Part shown: positions 38,201 through 49,300 of the stretch, piece after piece
How the letters are laid out: each line of letters begins with the position of its first letter
Numbering within the stretch: position 1 is the first letter of the stretch
Source: Asterias amurensis
Lineage: Eukaryota > Echinodermata > Asteroidea > Forcipulatida > Asteriidae
DNA length: 64,000 nt
Direction of reading: 5' to 3'
Assembly (NCBI RefSeq): GCF_032118995.1
Contig: NC_092650.1
Span: 5,022,001-5,086,000, forward strand
Program-made: the position numbers and the translations under genes
The notes under the pieces: model-generated
Told to the model about the DNA's origin: nothing
Database searches by the model: none
The model's input: the letters and a program-made list of their open reading frames with translations, nothing else

Positions 38201-41200
38201 ACACAAAACCCATTGTCCATTGTATTCTGATTAAGCTTCCAAGCATCACTTGTGGTTTGATTGATCAACCAGAAACGCAGCCATGAAACTGATCATTGCA
38301 AGTGAATATTAATTACCATTGCAGTAATTCCCATGCAGAGCGACTGTGCAATTTGTTTTTGAGTGATCTTCAAGTAGAGCTAAGATAGGCCTAATCCATT
38401 CTTTCAAAGACTTGCCAGATGAAGGATCACCTTTATAGCAACGCAATTAACCTAAAATAAATCAAACGCATTCCTTAATCCTCTTAAAATGTCATCTTGA
38501 TTCAAGAATCAAGTCCCACCCCCAACAACCTGAAAATCATTTCTGTATGCCCTGATGATAATCTCCAAGAAACAAAAACTTAAACGGCTACACAGCAAGC
38601 TCTCTCAAATCCCCCTCCCCCCTTCCCCACACACACATTTTAATTATTACAGATTTCATAAGAAACTGATTCTCAAAATGTTGAGCAATCGTGATTTTTG
38701 CCGTTGAAACACTCGACACAAACACAGCATTTGGGTTCATCTATAAATAATTACAAACACACCCGGTTGACAATAGTATACATTGTAAAGCCACTTAAGA
38801 ATTCATTCAAGGCAAATTGAACCTCAAAATCAAATCAAGCTTTCATGTCAGGACTCCATCAGCATTCACTTATCAGTTATCTAGAGCAATGCATGAACTC
38901 GCATACCTAACCCTTTGCAATAATACCACCGCCCTGGTTATGCTCTGTTGTCTGCCATTATATGCAAAGTCCCATCATTCTTCGGAGAACTGTTTAGCAT
39001 TGAATACCTAGTAGTCTCGTGACCAACCAAATGCACACTACACGTATAGATAGTGCTGTCCAATACATGTAGTGTACAATGTACATGTACCAGCTACGTG
39101 TACACACAGATGTGTTCACGCATCATCACCAGCCCCATTTGAGTGTGTACTGATAATTTACATGTCAAAGGGGGTTCAGCATCTCTATAAAAAATGTCCT
39201 CATTAAATACGTGCACCTAGTTGAAATTAAATAACTTCAAGTGAAGAATGCAAGTTTTCCTTCCTCTATGGTTGATGTAGAGATGAAATTATGTATTCCC
39301 AAAAATGTTAAGTTTAAAAAGACATTTAACAAGGCCACACAATCAGGCTCATGTTGAGTACGAATTGATGTTATGTCATACATGTTTAATCACTAACTTT
39401 TAAGTCCCAAGTCAAGTCCTTATAGGATTGTTTTCTTAAAACTAAAATTATAGAAGATGCAACTCTAGTGATCATACCCACACCATACTTGATATTAGTT
39501 CCATGAGATTGTCGGCAGCTGCTCTTTAAAAGTTTGTTAACCTTAATGGGCCAGGCAGTTTGAGTTTGCACAAAGTGCTTGTCAAACAAACCTCAGTTCT
39601 GTGTTCAAACATATTGAAGGTCGAGGGGGGGAACCATTGACAGCTTTCCAAACTTCACACAAATTTTTTAACTCGTCAACAAAATCTTTTTCTACTAAAT
39701 ACAATAAACTGGCATTTGAAAGCATTTTTGTAATATTCTTTTTATGTCCATAGTAATAAACACAAGGATATAACCAAACTTCTGTGATTTCGCAATACGG
39801 TATGGCATGTAATAGGGGATGCACCGGCTTGTATGAGATCATTGCAAAATGTGCAATACAAGTGTGTCAAGATTATAAATATAGTTATTAAATAACAGTG
39901 CAAAACTAGTGCATCTAAAACTCATATCAAATTTTTTTTTGTTTAACTGATCTTTAGGAAAGGAAAAAGAGTGCAGAGGAGGGCACTCACTCCTTTGAAA
40001 TGCTCGAATAAAAATCTGGAATTCTCCTTCACATACATACAATTGAAAAAACTAATAAAAAACATAAATGTAACATTAATACTGACATTGTTTGTTTTAT
40101 ATAGAATCACTTCCTTAAATATTTTGGCAAATTACATCCAATCTATTCCCGTTGATGTTTTTTATAACTTCCTTTTCAAGAGGAACTTAGGTTCCATGTC
40201 TAGATAAACATCATTATGAGTGGATGTTCAAGAAAACACTAATTATCCAGTTACAGGACTGCATGCGGCTGGTGCATGCAGGTCACATGATTGGGACACA
40301 CACAAGTTATCATGTTTTGATCATGGTTACTGTTGAACGAATAAATTCACCATGGCAGTAACATACACAGTGTGAAAACAGATATTATCTAAGAAACTTT
40401 GATGGAGAGATTGTCTTTGGCTTTTCTTTCTGTCCTTACATAACAGCGCCTTGAGAAAAACACCTAATGTTATAATACTTCCTTAAATAAACAAGACATT
40501 CAGAAAAACAATTTCTCTCAGATTTATTTAAAGGCAGTGGATACTATTGGTAATTACTCAAAATAATTATCAGCATAAAACCTTACTTGGTAACGAGTTA
40601 TGGGGAGAGGTTGATAGTATAAAACATAGTGAGAAACCGCTCCCTCTGAAGTGACATAGTTTTCAAGAAAGAAGTAATTTTCCACGAATTGGATTTCGAG
40701 ACCTCAAGTTCAGAATTTGAGGTTTCAAAATCAAGCATCTGAAAGTACACAACTTCGTGTGACAAGGGTGTTTTTTTCCTTTCATATTTATTTCGCAAAC
40801 TCTGACGACCATTGAGCTAAAATTTTCAGTTTTCTTTTATGCATATGTTGAGGTAGACCAAGTGAGAACACTGGTCTTTGATAATAACCAATAGTGTCCA
40901 GAGACTATAAACACATTCTCACCTTGTTACTTCTTGTAGGACTAAATGCGGCTGAACATGAAACTTGACGCGCAACTGCAGCCTCAGTGGTGAAGGTCCA
41001 GTGAGCTGCGAGTTGATGGGGTTTCGAAGATTGAGCCACATTGGATCACCACCATTTTTCCTTGTAAACTGCAGCCCAAAGTAATCACTTTCTATAGTTC
41101 CCAGTTTTTGGCACACCTGTGGTCAAAAGACATAAAAATTAATCAAACTACTGTCATCTTACTTTAAATGAACTTAATAAACAACAGAACAGGGTTGAAA

Positions 41201-42283
41201 ACCACACAAGATGGAACAAAGGCCAACGTAGATTAAAAAAATAAAACCCAAACAACAATGAAGTCCTATGGTTTATAAATCTAAACACAAACCGTAATTT
41301 GGACTTGCATCTTATTTAGCTTGTCAATTACAAACTTCCTATTAAACTTCAAACAAAGGGATATATATTACACTCTTTAAAAGAAATTTCTGTTGCATTT
41401 GTGATTTTTTTTCTTTGCTGAGCCCTGGCTGAACAATCATCACATAGCTATTTCTATCTGCCATTGATTACCTGAACTGAAGCAATTGTATCACAAAAGT
41501 TCGTGTTTTTAGTGTCTAGCTTGCAGGAAAATCTCACAATAAGGTTTAGCAGGAGAATAATTACAAAAGATAACTTTCAGACAAAGTGTGATTCATTAAA
41601 ACAATCAGTCAGTTTCGAACACTTGTTCTTTTTATTTTATTTGGCACAATGTTGTAAATTGTTGCTGCAGTAAACTGAAATTGTTGTAAGATTATAACGT
41701 ACTAAAGACCTAGCCCCCCCCCCCCACATCATTAATAGCAAGGCATTTTTTATAATTAATAAAACTAAATAGCTGAATAGGTAGCCGTTTACAAAAACAA
41801 TGAACATTTCTAAATTTAATTAGATTGGGAAAACACAATCCAAATACTAAATACTTTTAGTTTTATTATATCGAATAATCAGTACTCATGATGCTTCACT
41901 CATTGAAAACGTCAAACCAAGCAACCATGACAGGGGTTACTAATGTACAACAAAAAAAGTATTTCTTATTAAGATTTTTAAATTATAACTGAGCTGAACA
42001 AATGACAGTAAATATGCTATACAGTTTCTCGCAATACAATATAAACGCAATCTCTGGGATGGGAAATAAAACAAATATACCAAAAACAGAGAAAACTTAC
42101 GGGAAATTGAATACAAATCTGAAAATAGCACATTACATTGTTTGTTTCAAAAGTAAAATCAGCTGGCAATAATTAATATTAAGAACTTCTGCTTACCTTG
42201 TCGAGGCATTCTTGCCCAAGCGATTTCGGAGAGAGTTCAATCTCACAAATGTTCTGATCGGGTTTAGTCACGAGGATAAACAT
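35218..42283 (-). CDS. MYLIP: MYLIP/IDOL-type FERM-RING E3 ubiquitin ligase, complete
   Basis: Four coding exons on the minus strand: 42197-42283, 40923-41116, 37079-37462 and 35218-35881. All have GT/AG sites and are in phase, giving 1329 nt and 442 aa (human MYLIP 445). Exons 1-2 encode the F1 lobe ([28 protein letters not shown]). Exon 3 encodes the F2 lobe and the start of F3 ([31 protein letters not shown]). Exon 4 carries the rest of F3 and the RING at about 384-417 (CKVC, CGH, CSVC, CPHC), with all eight zinc ligands visible. In vertebrates MYLIP ubiquitinates LDL-receptor family members with UBE2D enzymes and binds myosin regulatory light chain. RING dimerisation and FERM recognition of receptor tails are family knowledge. 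The gene converges on AFG3L2 across a 10-kb spacer. Intron 2 holds repeat J and MITE A. Confidence 0.95.
35882..37078 (-). other. MYLIP intron 3
   Basis: Non-coding with no recognised repeat. The open frame that continues upstream of exon 4 on the minus strand is intron read-through; the acceptor TTATCAG fixes the exon start. Confidence 0.5.
37463..39489 (-). other. MYLIP intron 2, proximal part
   Basis: Two kilobases of AT-rich intron. TGTACATGTACA-like palindromic words occur near 37840-37860 and 39070-39090. No gene or repeat family is recognised. Confidence 0.4.
39490..39955 (+). repeat. Dispersed repeat J, copy 2, in MYLIP intron 2
   Basis: Direct-orientation copy of 26410-26910; see shared words there. 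It is antisense to MYLIP. Confidence 0.65.
40528..40912 (-). mobile_element. MITE family A, near full-length, in MYLIP intron 2
   Basis: The left side reads TTAAAGGCAGTGGATACTAT and the right side ACCAATAGTGTCCAGAGAC, with the body reversed relative to the AFG3L2 copies. It ends about ten bases from the donor of MYLIP exon 2. Confidence 0.75.
41117..42196 (-). other. MYLIP intron 1
   Basis: AT-rich, with a C run near 41706-41717. No repeat family is recognised. Confidence 0.4.
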
Positions 42284-44369
42284 CTTGACAACTCGACTTG
42301 CTTGACTAAAATGCTGTAAATGCTAGCTTGTTCTCAGATCAATCCGACCATTTTTCACAGTAATTTCCAACTTCTTGCGAAATCCACACAATGGATTGAC
42401 AAATACGTGCTGTGACATGTACAAACTGCTCTCGCTACTGCAGGGCATGCAAAGCCAGCTAGCGCAGCATCCAGCTTTCGATTTAACTCTGGGGTGTACT
42501 ACCAGTAAAATAGGGTGCTATAAAGTTTAACAATTTGATTTGATTTTATTTTTTATAGTTTATGTTAAATATATAAATTTTACATTTTGTGAAATCAATA
42601 CGTTGATTTATGGCAGTCAATTTTTAACCATTATTTGTTTTAAATATGATAAATTATGCCTAAATTTAGGACTTATTCTTCTCTAAACAACTAAACACCC
42701 CTAATTTAAAAATGGTTTAATCTTTTTACTTTTCTTGACAAACAACCTGGATCATGCATGTGCTGCGTGAAAAAAATCACCACGAGCCAATCAATCCACC
42801 CGGTGACAAGGGGCTAAATACTCTGCCCAATCAAAAAGGGGAATCCCTCCAGCTGGCATAATACGTCATACCTGTTTACCGCAGGAAAACCCCTGCACAA
42901 CGAAGGTTCTAGCTTTTTTTGCAGGCCGACTCCTGCTGGGTTTCCAGGGGCCAGGTCACGATTTTACTTAATCGAATCATTGTTTATCTTCGCTAATTTT
43001 TTTATTTTGCGAACTCGAGAATGATATAACGGTTTACAGTTACGGGTAATAAATGTTTAAACATAAACTCTCCTCCCCCAAAACGTTGCGAAATTGAAAA
43101 CTTGCGGTTTGAAACTGCAAGTAAGATACACATTGTATGCAAATGACCCAATGTCAAGGTGACGGTTCATGCATCATGCATTATGCATTATGCATCATGT
43201 TTCTGGCACGTAGGCTTGCTCTGTGGTGTTCGTAGTAGTATGTGGGCGTAATGTGCATTTTTTTCTGTATTGTTTGTAGTAAAATGGGCAGGCACGTTGA
43301 AAGGCTAAGGTCAGCGGTTAGTTTTTTTTTGTTTTGTTGCCATCTCTACGGGGAATCACATTCCTGTGTCGTGAGTGAGACATTCGAGTATAATTTTCAA
43401 ATCTCCCACGCGGACTTCCCCCGGCCTATGCTGGGCGCAGTATTGGTTTAAACAACCCGGCTAGCCCAATTATAAATATTTTAATTCTACAATATTAAAA
43501 AAAAAAAAAACAATTGTTTTTCTTTATGCAATTAATAATTGACCATCTATGACTTGTTCACAGAAAAATGTGTTTTTCTTTCTCTGTCCTTACTCTATGC
43601 TAGCATTGCCCATCTTTTTGCAGGAATAACTTCTTACTGAAACAATTAAAAGAAGTGTACGTTTGTGTACCCCCCCCCCCCTTTCCCCTCCCTCCCAAAA
43701 CTATGAGTATGGCAATAAAAAAAACATCGTATATTCCTAGTGGTTGGATCACATGGATACCTATAGCCCTGGCGGCCTTACACTTTCGTATTATACTACT
43801 GTAAGAGAAAGCGAATGGATACCTAGCACTAACTTCGATTGTCAACTGAGAATAGAGTAGAGGCTTCACTTGAGTTGTATAGAGGCTTCACTTTGAAGTG
43901 ATAGGTTCATGGCCATCTTTGTGTGTAACAGAGAAAACAGATACGGTTGTTCTTTCCCTAAGGAAATCGGGCAAGTATTCTCTAATAAAGCATCACTGAG
44001 ATACCCTCCTCATGGTAGTTGCTAATATAACCAGAGCTACCAATTGAGAGTCAAGTCAACTGAGAATGTTGACAGGCTTTTTGAAGTGATGGTTCATGGA
44101 AAAACTTCTTCTTCTTTTTTTTAAGTGTAATTTGAGAAACGTTACTGTCTGAAACTTTTCTCACATACGGTGTTCCAAATAAAAAGTAATTGTTCATGCG
44201 CGTAGACTATATGTTATACCGCCTGAAATGCAATTTCCGCAGGTTAGTTTTACTCACATTCAATTCAATTCAATTGTTTATTGTCACACATATAAATACA
44301 TATACAGTGAAATTCACTTCGGCTTGCAATTGAAGAAAACATTGGTTTGCGGTATACACCATGTGTGTA
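42284..44369. other. MYLIP 5' flank and intergenic DNA
   Basis: Presumed promoter directly upstream of 42283, without a recognisable core motif. A short array of ATGCATT words lies at about 43165-43200. An A run (about 43498-43511) and a C run (about 43670-43682) follow. No gene is supported. Confidence 0.4.
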
Positions 44370-44478
44370 TCTACCTATACTGCCGCCCCGGAGTAGATAA
44401 TCGGAAGTTCGGGAGACTTCTCAGTACGGTTCTGAACTGTCCTGCTTTTCAACAGGGCGGATGGTATAGTAAATAGAC
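44370..44478. repeat. Dispersed repeat G, copy
   Basis: TACTGCCGCCCCGGAGTAGA, GGTTCTGAACTG and GGGCGGATGGTATAGTAAAT match the reverse of 19050-19185. Confidence 0.5.
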
Positions 44479-44479
44479 G

Positions 44480-44497
44480 GGGGAGGGGGGGGGGGGG
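44480..44497. repeat. G-rich tract
   Basis: A GGGGGAGGG-type run with about 12 uninterrupted G bases. Confidence 0.8.
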
Positions 44498-44629
44498 GCA
44501 TGGTGTGGGTAGGGCACGCTAAACCAATCAGAGTCTTGGAGAAGGGGGCGTGGGTAGCCACTCAACCAATCACGAGTCTTGGAGACGGGTTGGGCGTGGT
44601 CGGGGACATAAGCACTCCCCGCGCACTTA

Positions 44630-45235
44630 GAGGCAGTGGACACTCTTAGTAATTACTCAAAATAATTATTATAGCATAATACATTTCACGGTAACGAGTA
44701 ATGGGGAGAGTTTGATAGTATAAAACATTGTGAGAAACGGCTCCCGCTGAAGTAATATAGTTTTCAAGAAAGAAGTAATTTTCCACATTTCTTTCATAGT
44801 TATCTCACAACTCCGACGATCAAACAATCGAGCTCAAATTTTCACAGGTTTGTTATTTCATGCATAATTTTTTACGTTGAGATACACCAAGTGAAAAGAC
44901 TGATCTTTGACAATTTATTTACCAACATATGCATAAAATAACAAACCTGTGAGAATTTGAGCTCAATGGTCGTCGAATTTGCGAGATAATAACGAAAGAT
45001 AATAACGTTGTGTGCGTTTGGATGGTTGATTTCGAGACCTAAAATTCTGAAATTATGAGGTCTCGAAATCAAATTCGTGGACAATTACTTCTTTTTCGAT
45101 AACTTTTTTTATGAGTGACTTCAGAGTAGGAAGCCGTTTCTTAAAATGCTTTATACTATCAACCTTTCCCCATTACTCGTCACCAAGTGAGGTTTCATGC
45201 TAATAAATATTTTGGGTAATTACCAAGTGTCCATA
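44630..45235. mobile_element. Two MITE A copies, head to head
   Basis: 44630-44920 is an incomplete family A copy in reverse orientation (left end TTAGAGGCAGTGGACACTCT). 44925-45235 is a second incomplete copy in forward orientation (ATATGCATAAAATAACAAAC to AATTACCAAGTGTCC). Their inner ends meet near 44920. Confidence 0.65.
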
Positions 45236-45872
45236 ATCATAAGTTCAGCAAACTTTCACTAATGATGTCTCATTGAAGATAGATAGTGAGTAATGTGCTC
45301 CGTCTAAATGGTTTATGTGGGTTCTTTTGACACACAACTCGAATGGAATTATAGGCCTTCGAGTCTAAACTGGTATAATTATCTGTGACAGATACAAGTG
45401 AAATAGCATTAGTATCTACCATCGCAGAGCGGATCACAAATCAATGTATTCCGGTTGTTTTTGTTTTTTTGCGGTGCACGATAATCTGAAAAGCTAACTT
45501 ATCTGATTACGGAGAAAGCCGGTCAAAACACGAACAGCTAGCCTAGCAACCGCGGAAACTATGCCCAATTATGTTGTGTGTGCATCATACCATTTTTGGC
45601 TGGTAAAATTGAGCTTAGATCTTATGTCACAGACAATCTAATGTGCTTTCAGTCTGTATGTTTTTGAGGGAATTATTTCTTTTAAGAATTGAGGGCGCCC
45701 TGATCAAACAACGGTCAGAAAACAAACGCACACAAACTGAAGTATACATGATTTGATTTAAATGTACAATGTACAAGCTTTGTGTATGTCACAAAACACA
45801 CGCCAAAGGTCACTGTTCACCGAATTTGACTCCACACGATCGTATTAATTTTTTGGGGACAAAGTTTTCAAC
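45236..45872 (+). promoter_or_regulatory. Presumed promoter/5' flank of a mitochondrial-protein exon
   Basis: Non-coding. An in-frame TAA at 45846-45848 precedes the ATG at 45873. No core promoter motif is convincing; the label rests on position only. Confidence 0.25.
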
Positions 45873-46043
45873 ATGGCATGTCCAAGAATTCTTTCACAAT
45901 CTGTGAACCTGTGTTCTAGAGTATGCAGGGTGTCTGCTTGGGCTACTGCACGTCCGCATTTATTGAACTCTTCATCAAAAATAACAAGGCAGCAAAGTCT
46001 TCCAGTGCCACGACAATTTAGCACATCAACTTCTGGGGTGTTG
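45873..46043 (+). CDS. Putative first coding exon of a nuclear-encoded mitochondrial protein (partial)
   Basis: Starts at ATG 45873 in a strong context (CAACATGGC), with an in-frame stop 27 bases upstream. It encodes 57 residues rich in Arg, Ser, Leu and Ala and almost free of acids, ending PRQFSTSTSGVL, which is typical of a cleavable mitochondrial matrix presequence (an R-x-F/S-type cleavage region). A donor-like TTG/GTAAAAG follows at 46044, leaving phase 0. No second exon is recognised before the window end; if the gene is real its intron contains the giant repeat element. The mature protein cannot be named from a presequence. A spurious open frame remains possible. Confidence 0.5.
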
Positions 46044-46386
46044 GTAAAAGTCGGAGGTCGGAGGTAGCCGGAGGTAGCCGGAGGTTGCGTTAATTGCGTG
46101 ATATTTAATTTAAAAAGATTACTTACACACTCAGATTGAAGTTTGGAAGACTCTTATGCAGTTTACGGGGATTAAAATTCAATTCTGTACCCATTGGGTG
46201 GGGGAAAACTATGCCCCCACGGTACGAACCGACTGGTCGTGTGGAGTACTTGTGTTGAGTAAACAAGGTCACACTGTAGCGCCCTCAAAAAAAAAACGGA
46301 GGTGTGTTTACGCAACGTGTAGTTGGTGCGTACATGCCTATACACGCACCACGCATGAACCCTGCAGTAATATGGTGTATTTAGAC
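46044..46386 (+). repeat. Degenerate outer edge of the left array
   Basis: GGTAAAAGTCGGAGGT at 46043-46058 matches 15 of 16 bases of the array word GGTAAAAGCCGGAGGT. It is followed by three GGAGGTAGCC-like short repeats. Later, ACTGGTCGTGTGGAGTAC resembles the array word TATGGTCGTGTGAAGCAT. The rest is diverged and contains a small hairpin (GTGGGGG / CCCCCAC, about 46201-46220). Confidence 0.45.
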
Positions 46387-49300
46387 TAACAGCCGGAGGT
46401 TAATTTTATTTCTTTATTACTCCTCAGAAAATTACAACAAAATCACAAACGACTCTCTATGTATGTCACCTTATAACCATTATTTTTTTACATTTTTATT
46501 ATTTATGAAAAAGGACTAAAATAATTGCGTCTTTTGATAGCCCGTCTTCACTAGGCCTATGCAGTGTACACACGTACAGTGTACGCCGTATGGTCGTGTG
46601 AAGCATTTATTTTTTATTTTTGACTAGATGGTAAAAGCCGGAGGTAACCTTTTTTTTCTTTATTACTCCTCGGAAAATTACCAAAAAATCACAAACGACT
46701 CTCTATGTATATCACCTGATAACCAATATTTTTTTACATTTTTATTATTTATGAAAAAGGACTAAAATAATTGCGTCTTTTGATAGCCCGTCTTCACTAG
46801 GCCTATGCAGTGTACACACGTACAGTGTACGCCGTATGGTCGTGTGAAGCATTTATTTTTTATTTTTGACTAGATGGTAAAAGCCGGAGGTAACCTTTTT
46901 TTTCTTTATTACTCCTCGGAAAATTACCAAAAAATCACAAACGACTCTCTATGTATGTCACCTTCAAACTATAATTTTTTTACATTTTTATTATTTATGA
47001 AAAAGGACTAAAAAAATTACGTCTTTCGATAGCCCGTCTTCACTAGGCCTATGCAGCGTACACACGTACAGTGTACACCATTCGATCGTGTGAAGCTCTA
47101 TTTTTGACTAGATGGTAAAAGCCGGAGGTAACCTTTTTTTTCTTTATTACTCCTCGGAAAATTACCCAAAAATCACAAACGACTCTCTATGTATATCACC
47201 TGATAACCAATATTTTTTTACATTTTTATTATTTATGAAAAAGGACTAAAATAATTGCGTCTTTTGATAGCCCGTCTTCACTAGGCCTATGCAGTGTACA
47301 CACGTACAGTGTACGCCGTATGGTCGTGTGAAGCATTTATTTTTTATTTTTGACTAGATGGTAAAAGCCGGAGGTAACCTTTTTTTTCTTTATTACTCCT
47401 CGGAAAATTACCAAAAAATCACAAACGACTCTCTATGTATGTCACCTTAAAACTATAATTTTTTTACATTTTTATTATTTATGAAAAAGGACTAAAAAAA
47501 TTACGTCTTTCGATAGCCCGTCTTCACTAGGCCTATGCAGCGTACACACACGTACAGTGTACACCGTATGGTCGTGTGAAGCATTTATTTTTATTTTTGA
47601 CTAGATGGTAAAAGCCGGAGGTAACCTTTTTTTTCTTTATTACTCCTCGGAAAATTACCAAAAAATCACAAACGACTCTCTATGTATGTCACCTGATAAC
47701 CCATATTTTTTTACATTTTTATTATTTATGAAAAAGGACTAAAATAATTGCGTCTTTTGATAGCCCGTCTTCACTAGGCCTATGCAGTGTACACACGTAC
47801 AGTGTACACCATACGGTCGTGTGAAGCATTATTTTTGACTAGATGGTAAAAGCCGGAGGTAACCTTTTTTTTCTTCATTATTTCTCGGAAAATTACCAAA
47901 AAATCACAAACGACTCTCTATGTATGTCACCTTATAACCATTATTTTTTTACATTTTTATTATTTATGAAAAAGGACTAAAAAAATTACGTCTTTCGATA
48001 GCCCGTCTTCACTAGGCCTATGCAGCGTACACACGTACAGTGTACACCATTCGATCGTGTGAAGCTCTATTTTTGACTAGATGGTAAAAGCCGGAGGTAA
48101 CCTTTTTTTTCTTTATTACTCCTCGGAAAATTACCCAAAAATCACAAACGACTCTCTATGTATATCACCTGATAACCAATATTTTTTTACATTTTTATTA
48201 TTTATGAAAAAGGACTAAAATAATTGCGTCTTTTGATAGCCCGTCTTCACTAGGCCTATGCAGTGTACACACGTACAGTGTACGCCGTATGGTCGTGTGA
48301 AGCATTTATTTTTTATTTTTGACTAGATGGTAAAAGCCGGAGGTAACCTTTTTTTTCTTTATTACTCCTCGGAAAATTACCAAAAAATCACAAACGACTC
48401 TCTATGTATGTCACCTTAAAACTATAATTTTTTTACATTTTTATTATTTATGAAAAAGGACTAAAAAAATTACGTCTTTCGATAGCCCGTCTTCACTAGG
48501 CCTATGCAGCGTACACACACGTACAGTGTACACCGTATGGTCGTGTGAAGCATTTATTTTTATTTTTGACTAGATGGTAAAAGCCGGAGGTAACCTTTTT
48601 TTTCTTTATTACTCCTCGGAAAATTACCAAAAAATCACAAACGACTCTCTATGTATGTCACCTGATAACCCATATTTTTTTACATTTTTATTATTTATGA
48701 AAAAGGACTAAAATAATTGCGTCTTTTGATAGCCCGTCTTCACTAGGCCTATGCAGTGTACACACGTACAGTGTACACCATACGGTCGTGTGAAGCATTA
48801 TTTTTGACTAGATGGTAAAAGCCGGAGGTAACCTTTTTTTTCTTCATTATTTCTCGGAAAATTACCAAAAAATCACAAACGACTCTCTATGTATGTCACC
48901 TTATAACCATTATTTTTTTACATTTTTATTATTTATGAAAAAGGACTAAAAAAATTACGTCTTTCGATAGCCCGTCTTCACTAGGCCTATGCAGCGTACA
49001 CACGTACAGTGTACACCATTCGATCGTGTGAAGCTCTATTTTTGACTAGATGGTAAAAGCCGGAGGTAACCTTTTTTTTCTTTATTACTCCTCGGAAAAT
49101 TACCAAAAAATCACAAACGACTCTCTATGTATATCACCTGATAACCAATATTTTTTTACATTTTTATTATTTATGAAAAAGGACTAAAATAATTGCGTCT
49201 TTCGATAGCCCGTCTTCACTAGGCCTATGCAGCGTACACACGTACAGTGTACACCATTCGGTCGTGTGAAGCATTATTTTTGACTAGATGGTAAAAGCCG

